Source of the DNA: Streptomyces sp. LUP47B
Lineage (GTDB): Bacteria > Actinomycetota > Actinomycetes > Streptomycetales > Streptomycetaceae
DNA: 64,000 bases
Direction of reading: 5' to 3'
Assembly (NCBI RefSeq): GCF_001746295.1
Contig: NZ_MJAH01000001.1
Coordinates: 272,467 to 336,466, forward strand
A program made the translations under genes and the position numbers. Within the stretch, counting starts at the first letter, position 1; each line of letters starts with the position of its first letter. A model generated the notes under the pieces. It searched no databases. It saw nothing but the letters and a program-made list of their open reading frames with translations, and had not been told where the DNA came from. Positions 34,371 to 42,779 of the stretch are shown piece by piece.

Positions 34371-35051
34371 ATGCTGATTGACCACTGGCCCTTGGCGGGA
34401 CTGCGTCTGAGAACCCCACGCCTGGAGTTGCGACCGCCCAGCGAGGATGAGCTTGCCGAGTTGGGCGAGCTTGCGGCAGAAGGCGTCCACGAGCCGGACC
34501 GCATGCCCTTCCTCGTGCCGTGGACCGACTTGCCTCCAGCGGACCGGGCGCGCTCGGTGGTGCAGCACCACTGGTTGCGCAGAGGGAACTGGTCACCTGA
34601 GAACTGGGCCCTGAACCTCGTTGTGTTTGAAAAAGACCAGGTCGTCGGCCTGCAGACCATCGCGGCCCGGGACTTTGCCAAGCTGCGGGAGGTGAGCACT
34701 GCCTCGTGGCTCGGGGCACGGTTCCAGCGGCAAGGGATCGGTACCGAGATGCGTGCCGCAGTGCTGCACCTGGCCTTCGTCGGCCTGAACGCACTCGAAG
34801 CGATGTCGGGAGCCTTCGAGGACAACGCCTCCTCGTTCACCGTATCCATGAAACACGGTTACGAACTCGACGGGGTCGAGCGGCATGTGGTCCGTGGCCA
34901 ACCTGCGATTATGCGGCGGCTGAGACTGACGCGAGCCCGCTGGGAGATGCACCGGCATGTCCCGGTGTCGATCGTCGGGCTGCCTCCCTGTCTGCCGATG
35001 TTCGGCCTTTCGGACGACAGTCGCGCAGGCCTCCAGGAGGCGACCTCGTAA
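34371..35051 (+). CDS. GNAT-family N-acetyltransferase
   Basis: A 226-residue RimJ/RimL-like acetyltransferase. It opens LRLRTPRLELRPPSEDELAE, has the strand VVFEKDQVVGLQTIAARDF and the acetyl-CoA-binding stretch STASWLGARFQRQGIGTEMR (the RxxGxG-type loop is QRQGIG), followed by AFEDNASSFTVSMKHGY near the end of the fold. The C-terminal 45 residues extend past the domain. Substrate unknown. No coupled genes; an IS21 relic follows 66 bp downstream on the other strand. Confidence 0.85.
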   Translation: MLIDHWPLAGLRLRTPRLELRPPSEDELAELGELAAEGVHEPDRMPFLVPWTDLPPADRARSVVQHHWLRRGNWSPENWALNLVVFEKDQVVGLQTIAARDFAKLREVSTASWLGARFQRQGIGTEMRAAVLHLAFVGLNALEAMSGAFEDNASSFTVSMKHGYELDGVERHVVRGQPAIMRRLRLTRARWEMHRHVPVSIVGLPPCLPMFGLSDDSRAGLQEATS

Positions 35052-35116
35052 CCCGGCTGCACGACCCCGACAGGCACCAGCTTCTTTCCATCCGCCATGG
35101 ACGGAGAGGTCGCAGC

Positions 35117-35253
35117 TCAACTGCCGGCGTTGTGCCCGGCGGCTTGGGTGATGGCGAGGCGGTAGGAGTCGGAGGGGTCTGGATGAGGTTGCCGTCGAAG
35201 GTAAGGCGGTCGACGATGGCCCCGTAGAGATCGACCTTGGTCTTGGGCCGCAT
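35117..35253 (-). mobile_element. IS21-family relic: istA start joined to istB end
   Basis: ATG 35253, after GAGGGGGCTCC, opens MRPKTKVDLYGAI, the usual N-terminus of an IS21 IstA. It passes directly into VDRLTFDGNLIQT and, after a one-base frame change, SDSYRLAIT, the usual C-terminus of the IstB helper ATPase, with a stop at 35117. The whole of the element between the two genes' ends has been deleted. Confidence 0.65.
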
Positions 35254-35539
35254 CGGAGCCCCCTCACTACGACCAGTAAAGCCGCTTCTCGATCCGGACA
35301 AGGACCGGAGCGATGGCCGACGGCGCCCAGGCCGCGGACAGGGTGATCCCAACGCGCTGTGCGTCCGGGTGGTGTCAGCGTGGTCAGCAGCGCATCGCGG
35401 CGATGAGACAGATGAGAGTGGCCGGGTCATGACGCACGAGATCCGGACCGGCTCCCGCGTTCTCATCACGGCCCCTCCCCTCTCGGGCCCACCCCTCTGG
35501 ACCACGAGCTGGCACGGCCGGGTTCGAGGGAAGACGTTT

Positions 35540-36105
35540 TGCCCGGCATGCAGCCCAGCGGTGAGGCCTGCGACAGCTACCACCGCTACGGCGAGGACAT
35601 GCGGCTGCTCGCCGACTCCGGCCTGAACGCCTACCGTTTCGGTATCGAATGGGCACGCATCGAGCCACGGCCTGGACAGATATCCCATGCCGAGCTCGCC
35701 CACTACCGCGGCATGATCGAGACCGCGTTCTCGCTCGGGCTCACCCCGGTGGTGACGTTGCACCAGGGTCCGCTACGCCTGGGAGGACCTGTACCTGGAG
35801 GCCTCCCGCGGCGACGACTTCGTCGGCGTGCGGTCCTACTCCTCCCAGTCCGTGGACGCCGACGGCGTCATCCCACATCCGCCGCACCCCGACAACACCC
35901 GGGTCGGCACCGCCTACCGACCCGACGCCCTCGGCATTGCCGTCCGCCATGCCTGGGAAACCACCGGCCTGCCGATCCTGGTGACCGAGAACGGCATCGC
36001 CACCGGCGATGACGACCGCCGCATCGCCTACACCGGCGAAGCCCTCCAGCATCTTCACGCCACGATCGACGACCGCGCCGACGTGCGCGGCTACCCACCG
36101 GGGGA
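35540..36105 (+). pseudogene. GH1 beta-glucosidase pseudogene with large internal deletion
   Basis: The first part reads CDSYHRYGEDMRLLADSGLN and YRFGIEWARIEPRPGQIS, the GH1 N-terminal barrel, up to VVTLHQ. At about 35765 it jumps, with a frame change, to RYAWEDLYLEASRGDDFVG and ends with PILVTENGIATGDD, which holds the catalytic nucleophile. Roughly 150-200 residues including the acid/base NEP segment are missing, and the C-terminal strand after VRGY is lost. It is unlikely to be active. It is outside the ricin-lectin block and lacks a signal peptide or lectin. Confidence 0.75.
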
Positions 36106-36177
36106 AGACGGAGGTCACGGCGCCCATGGTTCTCGGGCGAGGCGGATGGGGCAGCCGTTGCCACGCGGGCAGTCAGG

Positions 36178-36339
36178 ATGCGTTCAGGTTTCACGCACAC
36201 GGTGCCCTCCGGCCGCCGGTCACGCTGGAACAAGGTGCCCGAAGTCACCGCGTACTTCTGGATCATCAAGGTGCTGTGCACCACCGTGGGACAGCACCAA
36301 CCGCGGCAAGATCATGTCCCCCACACCCACAAGGAGTAG
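36178..36339 (+). pseudogene. Fragment of a COG4705-like membrane protein
   Basis: A 53-codon frame beginning at ATG 36178 contains RWNKVPEVTAYFWIIKVLCT, matching the N-terminus and first membrane helix of COG4705-type multi-pass proteins. The similarity ends after CTTVG, and the remaining three to five helices are absent. Confidence 0.4.
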
Positions 36340-36441
36340 AGGACACCGTCTCTGTTTGACGGAACCGAACCGCCGGCACCTGGCGTCTGAGGCCTCATCA
36401 AAACGATCGACCATGCATCACCGACCAAGGACGTAGCCGAG

Positions 36442-37125
36442 GTGTCCCTCGAGTTCGCATCGACAACGGGTGGCCGACGCGCATCTGCCACGACGGCCGT
36501 CGCGCTGCTTCTGCTCGCCGCCGCCCTGACCGGCTGCGATCACTCCACTGCCTCAAAGACGTCGACCATCTCCGGAGCCCTCCAGGTCGACGCCGCCGGC
36601 TGCCCCAAAACACGGGGCGATTTCGTCATCCCCTGGCCGGGCCAGGTCGCCTCACCGGCCCGCCTCGAGCGACTCTCCCGCCTCGACAAGGCGGTCGCGC
36701 CCGGCCGGCGGCCGGCCCGCTTCGACATCACGATCACCAATCCCACTCCACGGACCACCCGTCGCGCCTCGCTCGCCTTCACCATCAGCGGTCCGCTGAA
36801 GGTCCCCACCTTCAGCGGTGACCTCCAGATCCACTACCGCGACCGTTGGTGCGAGATCTCCACCCGGATGCAGGAGGAAGCCGAGGACTCCCCGTCCGTC
36901 TCCGCCGCGATCCCGCTCACACTGGAGCCGCGCAGCAGCACCGTCCTCCACTTCCGGCTCTCCGATTCACAGCTGACACCCGGAGGCCGCTTTGAGGATG
37001 TCGTCGGCTACACAGTCGAGGTCAGCCTGCTGGCCACCAGGGACATCCGAGGCCACCAACTCCACTTCGACCTCGCCCCGGACTCGTCCACCGGCCCGAC
37101 GTTGAGCTCGGCATCGCCCTCGTGA
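36442..37125 (+). CDS. Lipoprotein of unknown function
   Basis: A 227-residue protein from GTG 36442 (GAG box a few bases upstream is weak). A lipoprotein signal ends LLLLAAALTGC, so the mature protein should be anchored to the outer face of the membrane through Cys. The rest is a predicted beta-rich domain (RFDITITNPTPRTTRRASLAF, STVLHFRLSD, YTVEVSLLA) reminiscent of an immunoglobulin-like fold. No catalytic motif or family recognised. No partner in the immediate neighbourhood. Confidence 0.7.
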   Translation: MSLEFASTTGGRRASATTAVALLLLAAALTGCDHSTASKTSTISGALQVDAAGCPKTRGDFVIPWPGQVASPARLERLSRLDKAVAPGRRPARFDITITNPTPRTTRRASLAFTISGPLKVPTFSGDLQIHYRDRWCEISTRMQEEAEDSPSVSAAIPLTLEPRSSTVLHFRLSDSQLTPGGRFEDVVGYTVEVSLLATRDIRGHQLHFDLAPDSSTGPTLSSASPS

Positions 37126-37573
37126 TTCCGGACAGCAGCGCAACATTTTCCTGTCTGGGCCCACCTATGAACGGACCGTCCCGGGTAACGGGACAGCCCT
37201 CAAGAGCCGTCCAGAAACGCCAGTCCGTCGTCCTCCAGGTAGTCCCGCACGCTCTCGCCCTCCGACACGCCGCCGCGTCGTGCGCGGACGGCGGGAACTG
37301 GATGCGGATGATCCGCTACGCGACCCCCGGCCTGTTCATGACCTCCCGGGCCGTGAGGAACCAGTCATGGGTGTCGTCCCACTGGAAAGGTCGGTTGAAA
37401 GCGGAGCGGTCGGCCCGGCCCCCACTTCGATGTGCCGCTCCAGCAACGCCGGCCGTTACGTTCGCGGGGGCCCTCCGACATCAAGATCTGCTGTCGTTGC
37501 CATCGACCGCAGTGGAAGCCCGCGCCGCGGCCTTCCACTGCGCTCCGTGTGGGTACACGGCGTAGCGGACCAC
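37126..37573. other. Intergenic stretch before the LuxR relic
   Basis: About 450 bp. On the minus strand a short piece reads WDDTHDWFLTAREVMNRPG, which looks protein-like but belongs to no family I recognise and is stopped in frame. Nothing else supportable. Confidence 0.3.
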
Positions 37574-38340
37574 TCACGAGCCAACTCCCAGCCCGACGCG
37601 GGTGATGAGGCGGGTCAGCCGAGCGGGAACGTGCGGACAGCTTGCGGTAGACCGAGGACAGGTGCGTTTCGACGGTGCGCCGGCTGAGGTGGAGTCGGGC
37701 GGCGATGTCCTGGTTGCTCAGGCCCTCCGCCAGCTGTCCGGCCACCTCTACCTCACGTGCCGTCAGTTCTGCCAGCTCCGCCGGGAGCGCGGGCGCGTCG
37801 GACATCACCTGAGGGCGGGTCAACTCGGCAAGGTCCACGAACAGGCGTGCGCCGACACCTACAGCGATCCGATGGGCGCGGTGCCACATGGCGGCGGCGC
37901 GCGTGCCCTGCCCCTTGCGCTGTACCAAGGGCGCCGCGCGCAGCAGGGTGTACGCCTCCCACAGGCTCTGGCCGCAGCGGACGTATTCCTCCGCGGCCGC
38001 CTCGAGGAGACGAACAGCCTTGTCGATGTCGCCGCGGTGCTCGGCCAGCGAGGCTTGGGCTCGTAGGGCGCCTGCGCGCTGACCGTCGAGACCGAGCCGG
38101 TCGGCCTCGCGCGAGGCCTGCGCGGCCCAGCGTCCGGCCTGGTCGACGTCACCGGCGGTGAGGGCCGCGCCCGTGAGGGTGTCCAGCTGGCCCGGGCGGA
38201 TCGACGGTTGCAGCAGGGGAAGTTCACGGCCCCCGCCGGCCGCGATGATGGCCTCTTGGGCGCGGCGCGGGTCGCCGCTCACGAACGCCGCGTGCCCGAG
38301 CATGCACCACGCCAGACTGGCCCACCAGCCCTTGCTCGCG
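37574..38340 (-). pseudogene. LuxR-family regulator, C-terminal remnant with terminal frameshift
   Basis: Contains tetratricopeptide-like helices (LAWCMLGHAAFVSGDPRRAQ, GDVDQAGRWAAQASREADR, HRGDIDKAVRLLEAAAEEY) and the LuxR helix-turn-helix LTAREVEVAGQLAEGLSNQD followed by RRTVETHLSSVYRKL. The AAA/NACHT-type N-terminal two thirds is missing. Near 37615 a frame change separates RSRSA from the expected tail LTRLITRVGLG and its stop at 37574. It is thus truncated at both ends relative to the three complete LAL regulators further along. Confidence 0.75.
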
Positions 38341-38586
38341 CGCTTCGGCCGCGCCTCGTGCCCGCCTAGCGGGTCCAGGCCACACGTTGGGTCGGAGTGG
38401 TAGCGGGGCGGGTGGATACGACCGGCATCCGTCCGGGGCCAGACGTCCTGCCGGGTGGAAAGCCACCCAGTGGGCCATCCGTCCTGTATCGGGGAGTTGG
38501 CGAATGCGGCGACGAGCACGGGACCGATACGGTGGGGACGGTGGCGCGGACCCGAGTTTGCCGTAAGTACGGCTCACCGCCCTGAC

Positions 38587-39990
38587 TCACCCACGACACG
38601 TCGTTGTGTCAGCCTCGTCGAACGAGCCGCCGAATGGAGTGCCGCCGGGGCGACCGCGCAGAACGAAGTCAGCCTGCACGGCTACACCGGACTGGAGCAG
38701 CTTTTGGTCCACCACCGGCGTTTGTCCGGAAGAGGAGACCACAACACTGATGTACCCCTCTGGCAGTCCCGTCACGGCGTACTCTCCCTCCGCGTTTGTC
38801 GTGGTCCGAACCAACTGACGGCCGCGAGTGTCGATGACAGTCACTGCGGCATGGCGCAGGGGTCGCTGCTGGACGTTGCGGACGGTGCCGAAAAGCATGG
38901 GCACCGACTCGCCAAAGTGGTGATGGTGGTGGACTGGGAGCGCAGTGGGCGTGGGCGTCTCCACGGAAGGGTCCTCTACCGGTGGCTCTTCGATATTCTC
39001 CTCGGTGTTCAGGCCCTGTTGCGCAAACTGGCGGTGATGCCGCCAGGCATCAAGGCCCAACAGAGCCAGGCCGACCGTGATCCATGCGCAGAGTACGAGG
39101 ATCGGCCTGAGTACCCCGGCATCGCTGAAGTAGAGGAATCCGCGCAGAGCGTCCACCGCGTTCCCCAGCGGCATGACGTCGTGCAGGTACTGGAAGAACG
39201 TCGGTAGCATCGCGACGGGTGCCACACCACTGCTGGGAACGCTGAGCACGATGAACAGGCCCATGCCCACCGCGGGGAAGAACTGCTTGGTGAAGGGCGC
39301 AACGCCGGAGGAAAATGTGGCTACCGCTGTGGTGAGCAAGAAGGCGACCACCATGGTCGAGGGGTCGTCGGGAAGATAGCCCAGTCCCACTCCGGCCAGG
39401 AAGCCCACGGAGCTGAGGAGGGCGGAAAGGCCTATTATTGTCAGCAGTTTCCGGCGCCGGTTGAAGGTCACCGCTCGCAGCAGCGTAGTCGCGAGTATGT
39501 AGCCAGGAATGCTCCAGGCAACTCCGAAGTAGACCAGGGTGGTGCCCATCCGGTCTTCTGCAACAGTGGGCGCTACGTCCTCGACTTGCAGCTTGACGCG
39601 GTCATGCGCAGCAACTGTGCTGAAGTCCTTGATGAGAGCCTGTTCGAGTGACACTCCGTTGGCCTTGGCCACGTAGAGAACACCGTGTGCGCGTCCGGGG
39701 ACATAGCCCGCCACGGCATCGCGGTCGAGTACTGCTCGGCGGGCTTCTTGGCGGCCGGCCACGGCACTGATGACGAATCCGCCGGGGTGCTGTCGCTGCA
39801 GAAGTGCCTCGCCCGCGGAGTGGGGTGCGCTGTGAGCAACTACGACTTTCGCGTTGTGGGGCTGAGGCGCGTGCAAAGCTGGGGCCAAGCAGAAGAGCAG
39901 GCCAAGGAAGAGGGTTGTGGGGAACCACAAGGCTTCGGCCAAAGTCCTGGCCACGTGAGCCTGCTGGGAGAGCTTCATCCGGTGTCTCAC
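38587..39990 (-). CDS. DUF3533-type (YhgE/Pip-like) membrane protein fused to a carboxypeptidase regulatory-like domain
   Basis: A 467-residue membrane protein. One N-terminal helix (about 22-40), an exported loop (45-145) and about five further helices (150-330: GVAWSIPGYILATTLL, TIIGLSALLSSVGFLAGVG, AFLLTTAVATFSSGVAPF, AVGMGLFIVLSVPSSG, LVLCAWITVGLALLGL) give the ABC-2/DUF3533 layout. After a His-rich linker (VHHHHHFG) the last about 90 residues form a carboxypeptidase regulatory-like beta-sandwich (HAAVTVIDTRGRQLVRTTTN, GEYAVTGLPEGYISVVV). The fusion is unusual. Start GTG 39990 has GGTGGG upstream; ATG 39978 is an alternative. TetR-type operators lie 330 bp upstream, suggesting control by the nearby TetR. 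Confidence 0.75.
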   Translation of the reverse strand: MRHRMKLSQQAHVARTLAEALWFPTTLFLGLLFCLAPALHAPQPHNAKVVVAHSAPHSAGEALLQRQHPGGFVISAVAGRQEARRAVLDRDAVAGYVPGRAHGVLYVAKANGVSLEQALIKDFSTVAAHDRVKLQVEDVAPTVAEDRMGTTLVYFGVAWSIPGYILATTLLRAVTFNRRRKLLTIIGLSALLSSVGFLAGVGLGYLPDDPSTMVVAFLLTTAVATFSSGVAPFTKQFFPAVGMGLFIVLSVPSSGVAPVAMLPTFFQYLHDVMPLGNAVDALRGFLYFSDAGVLRPILVLCAWITVGLALLGLDAWRHHRQFAQQGLNTEENIEEPPVEDPSVETPTPTALPVHHHHHFGESVPMLFGTVRNVQQRPLRHAAVTVIDTRGRQLVRTTTNAEGEYAVTGLPEGYISVVVSSSGQTPVVDQKLLQSGVAVQADFVLRGRPGGTPFGGSFDEADTTTCRG

Positions 39991-40320
39991 AGATTCCCAC
40001 CCGGAACACGTCGATGAATGCCGTGCTCGCAGGACTCATTGCTGAACGGACGTGGGGTGCTGCTCTGGCCTCGCTGCTCGTGGCGGCTGACCAGTCCCGT
40101 GCGGTCCCCCGAATGTATGTGTACCGGCGTTACGTGAAGGGGCTTCGCCATGGTGGCGAGGACGGGCAATGTTGCGGGCTTGTCGCAGGGCCTTCGCAAA
40201 CTGAGCGGGGGTTCATTCATTCGAGCACCCTGCTTTACGGTCCCCGGTGGTGGAGCCAGCTCCCATGACACCTTCTCCGTTCCTCGCGCCTGACTGCCGT
40301 CATTGCACACATTCATTACT
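39991..40320. other. Leader/promoter region of the DUF3533 gene
   Basis: 330 bp with no supportable gene between the DUF3533 start and the first TetR-type operator. A long 5' leader or an unrecognised small gene is possible. Confidence 0.3.
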
Positions 40321-40334
40321 GTACCGATCGGAAC
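40321..40334. promoter_or_regulatory. TetR-type operator, imperfect (pair 1)
   Basis: GTACCGATCGGAAC, 12 of 14 positions palindromic, 38 bp before the perfect site at 40359. Confidence 0.55.
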
Positions 40335-40358
40335 ATCTACGCTTCGCGGAGCTTACGC

Positions 40359-40372
40359 GTACCGATCGGTAC
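40359..40372. promoter_or_regulatory. TetR-type operator, perfect palindrome (pair 1)
   Basis: GTACCGATCGGTAC is a perfect 14-bp palindrome. Ten bases on, GTGCCTAGGCCC resembles the ATGCCTCGACCG start of the TetR gene, so this looks like an older copy of the tetR promoter whose coding part has decayed. Confidence 0.65.
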
Positions 40373-40829
40373 AGTCAAAACGTGCCTAGGCCCACCGGCG
40401 CCGAGAGCCGAAACACTGGCGCAGAGTGTTCGCCACCTTCAGCAGGTCGGCTCGGCTCACAGATGCCGCTGGCCCGCCCGCCGAGACCCTCGGCGAATGG
40501 CAACCTGTCTACGTCTCCAGCAGCCGCGACAACAGCAACCGAACCAGTCGCCGTCATCGAGGCAATGGTCGGCTCCGGCACGGCTACTCAGCCTCCTCAG
40601 TTTCAGTCGGTTCGGCTGAGCTGGGTCGCCCGTGGAGGGATCGTGGCTGTCAGCGGGTGGACATGGCTGGGGCCCGGCGCTCGGGTCGGGTGCTCCGGGT
40701 TACGCGCGCCGTGGCTGGGCCGAGGCAGTGCTGTTGGTCCCACATCTCACCCACAGCCGTTCATGATCGCGGTTGTGGCGGCCTTCCGTGACTACGGCAC
40801 CACAAGTGATCCAGAATCAGTGTTCGGCG

Positions 40830-41165
40830 TCGTCGGGAACGGCCCGCGCACATCGTCACCGGCGTGGCCGGCTCGGCGGCGTCACTGCGGGCGGCCGCCT
40901 ACGCGACAGGGCTTGCGCGCCGCGGAGGAGCCTGGTTGATCCCTGCCCGCGTTGACCATCCACCGTTCACAGCACACCTCACTCCGACGGTCTGCATGAA
41001 CATGGACTTCGTCGCCATAGAGGGCACCCCATACGGACCTCGTCCGGGTGGCCGAAGACTCGAAGCGGACGCGGTCGTAGTGGGCGCGTCGGCGCACACC
41101 GGACACCGCATCGTAGGCTCGCTCGCGGTTCGACTGGCAGCGCGCCGGGCGGTGGCCAGTGATGA
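40830..41165 (+). pseudogene. Universal stress protein (UspA-like) relic
   Basis: VTGVAGSAASLRAAAYATGL near 40855-40915 matches the start of a UspA domain, and ADAVVVGASAHTGHRIVGSL at about 41065-41125 matches its C-terminal nucleotide-binding region. The segment between is only about 50 residues and unlike the family, so the middle is lost. The frame runs on without a stop into the tetR gene, consistent with a remnant. Confidence 0.45.
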
Positions 41166-41231
41166 TGCAGGAGTGAAGGGTGAGGTTCCTTCACGTCCCT
41201 TTGTACTCGTTGAAGCAGTCGCCTGGTCGAT

Positions 41232-41245
41232 GTACCGACTGGAAG
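41232..41245. promoter_or_regulatory. TetR-type operator, imperfect (pair 2)
   Basis: GTACCGACTGGAAG resembles the imperfect site at 40321 and sits 37 bp before the perfect site at 41269, repeating the geometry of pair 1. Confidence 0.45.
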
Positions 41246-41268
41246 GTCAACAGTGCGCGACCCTATGC

Positions 41269-41282
41269 GTACCGACCGGTAC
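41269..41282. promoter_or_regulatory. TetR-type operator upstream of tetR (pair 2)
   Basis: GTACCGACCGGTAC, palindromic at 12 of 14 positions (only the central AC/GT step is asymmetric), ends 11 bp before the TetR start codon; repression would be autoregulatory. Confidence 0.65.
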
Positions 41283-41292
41283 AGTCCAGGGC

Positions 41293-41862
41293 ATGCCTCG
41301 ACCGGTCAATGTCGAAAAGCGCGCCGAGTTGCTGCGGGAGGTGGTGACGCACCTTCAAGATCACGGACTCGCGCAGATGTCGCTGAGCCCGCTCGCCGAG
41401 TCCATCGGCACCACCAAACGCATGCTTCTGTACTACTTCGGCAGTCGCGAGAATCTGCTGGCGCAAGCACTGATGGCCAACAGACCTGATGCCCGTGCGA
41501 TGTTCGACGACGTCCACGACACCGCCGGCCTGCGTCGGGCCGCCCGCACCTTGTGGGAGGCGATGACCGTCGGGGAGCAGTCCGGACCGATTCGCATGCT
41601 CTTGCAGCTGTTGACTCTGGCCGTCACGGACCCGCAGCAGTACGGCGAGTTGGCCGCCGACACCGTTGAGGTCATGATCGCGCCCATCGCCGCCGCGTAC
41701 GTCCGGCTGGGCCACCCACCGGAGCAGGCACGAGCCGCAGCCACGCTGCTTGTTTCCGGCCTGCGCGGATTGTGCCAGGACCGCCTTGTGACCCATGACG
41801 TCACCCGTACCGACGCGGCAGCCGATCATCTCATCAACGGAGCTACCGCAGCGCCCGGCTGA
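41293..41862 (+). CDS. TetR-family transcriptional regulator
   Basis: A 189-residue repressor-type protein. The N-terminal DNA-binding domain reads RAELLREVVTHLQDHGLAQM then LSPLAESIGTTKRMLLYYFG, with the TetR signature after the helix-turn-helix (LLYYFGSRENLL). The C-terminal ligand/dimer domain is helical (IRMLLQLLTLAVTDPQQYG, AATLLVSGLRGLCQ). I start it at ATG 41293 because an operator ends 11 bp upstream and the domain begins directly; the open frame further upstream is a UspA relic. Likely targets are itself and the DUF3533 gene, judged from identical operator cores at 40321-40372. Confidence 0.9.
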   Translation: MPRPVNVEKRAELLREVVTHLQDHGLAQMSLSPLAESIGTTKRMLLYYFGSRENLLAQALMANRPDARAMFDDVHDTAGLRRAARTLWEAMTVGEQSGPIRMLLQLLTLAVTDPQQYGELAADTVEVMIAPIAAAYVRLGHPPEQARAAATLLVSGLRGLCQDRLVTHDVTRTDAAADHLINGATAAPG

Positions 41863-41960
41863 CTCACGGTGCCGATCACCCATCGCTACCCCGAATCTCG
41901 TCTCCCATCGGGAGCGGATGCAGGCAAACTTCCACATACGAGTGCCGCGGCGGCTGCAGC

Positions 41961-42350
41961 TCAGTTCGCATCATGCGGTTCGGGTCGCCAGGTCGTGCCC
42001 GACCCGGTGGCCACGTCCTCGGGGGCCGACGCCGCGGAACCCGCGTGCCGCAGCGGAGCAATCACGAAAGGGGACGGTGCGGGGACGAGCGACGCCGGGG
42101 GTGCCGGGGCCTTCTCGCGGCCCCCGTTGGCGATGATGACGGCGATGTAGGGCAGGCCGATACCGAGGACCAGCGCGACAAGCGCAACAGGCCGTTCAAC
42201 GTTCCAGAGCGTGGCAGCCAGGATCACCGACACCGTGCGCACCGACATGGCAATGACGTAGCGTCGCTGCCGGCCACGGATGTCCTCGTGGAGTCCCTGC
42301 CGCGCCGCAGTGATCCGGAAGACCTGGACGTTGTTGTGCTTGCTGATCAC
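41961..42350 (-). CDS. DUF3099-family membrane protein
   Basis: A 129-residue protein from GTG 42350. RRYVIAMSVRTVSVILAATL and WNVERPVALVALVLGIGLPYI then AVIIANGGRE give the two membrane helices and conserved RRY...GRE pattern of DUF3099, a small actinomycete-specific family. The Pro/Ala-rich C-terminal tail is variable. Function unknown. Single gene, convergent with tetR (98 bp between stops). Confidence 0.85.
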   Translation of the reverse strand: MISKHNNVQVFRITAARQGLHEDIRGRQRRYVIAMSVRTVSVILAATLWNVERPVALVALVLGIGLPYIAVIIANGGREKAPAPPASLVPAPSPFVIAPLRHAGSAASAPEDVATGSGTTWRPEPHDAN

Positions 42351-42779
42351 GCTTCATCGCCTGCCTGTCTTGGCATTTCCCCGGCCACTGGGATCCTCTG
42401 CGGGGCATGCTGCCGAACCGACGAGCAGCCGTGACTGCCTGAAGGCCTGCCACGCTTCAACCCGCATGTCTCGCAGGAGAGCGCGTCGACGAAGAAAGCT
42501 CCGTCAACCGGAGGGCTTCTTCGAGCCGGTAGACCACATAGTCACTGATGCGGGCTGTGCTTCCCATCGGCAAGGACTCAGTTGGTATCCGTATAGACAG
42601 CACCGCCACCACATTTGTGACAGCGGCGCCTGCACCCCACGGCCGTGGCGGCCGCCTTCCTCGTCCTCGTCCTCGGCGCAACGCCTGTGCCGGAGCGATG
42701 CGGGGACTGCTCGATGATCCTTGTCGTAAGGGCGGGGCGAGCTGCCCCGTCTGTGCTGTAAGGGTGCAAGTAGTCCTGG

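Noticed and set aside
42465..42570. 37-codon minus-strand frame beginning GSTARISDYVVYRLEEALRL
   Set aside because: Protein-like in part, but too short, without family or clear ribosome site; may be a fragment, not reported as a gene.
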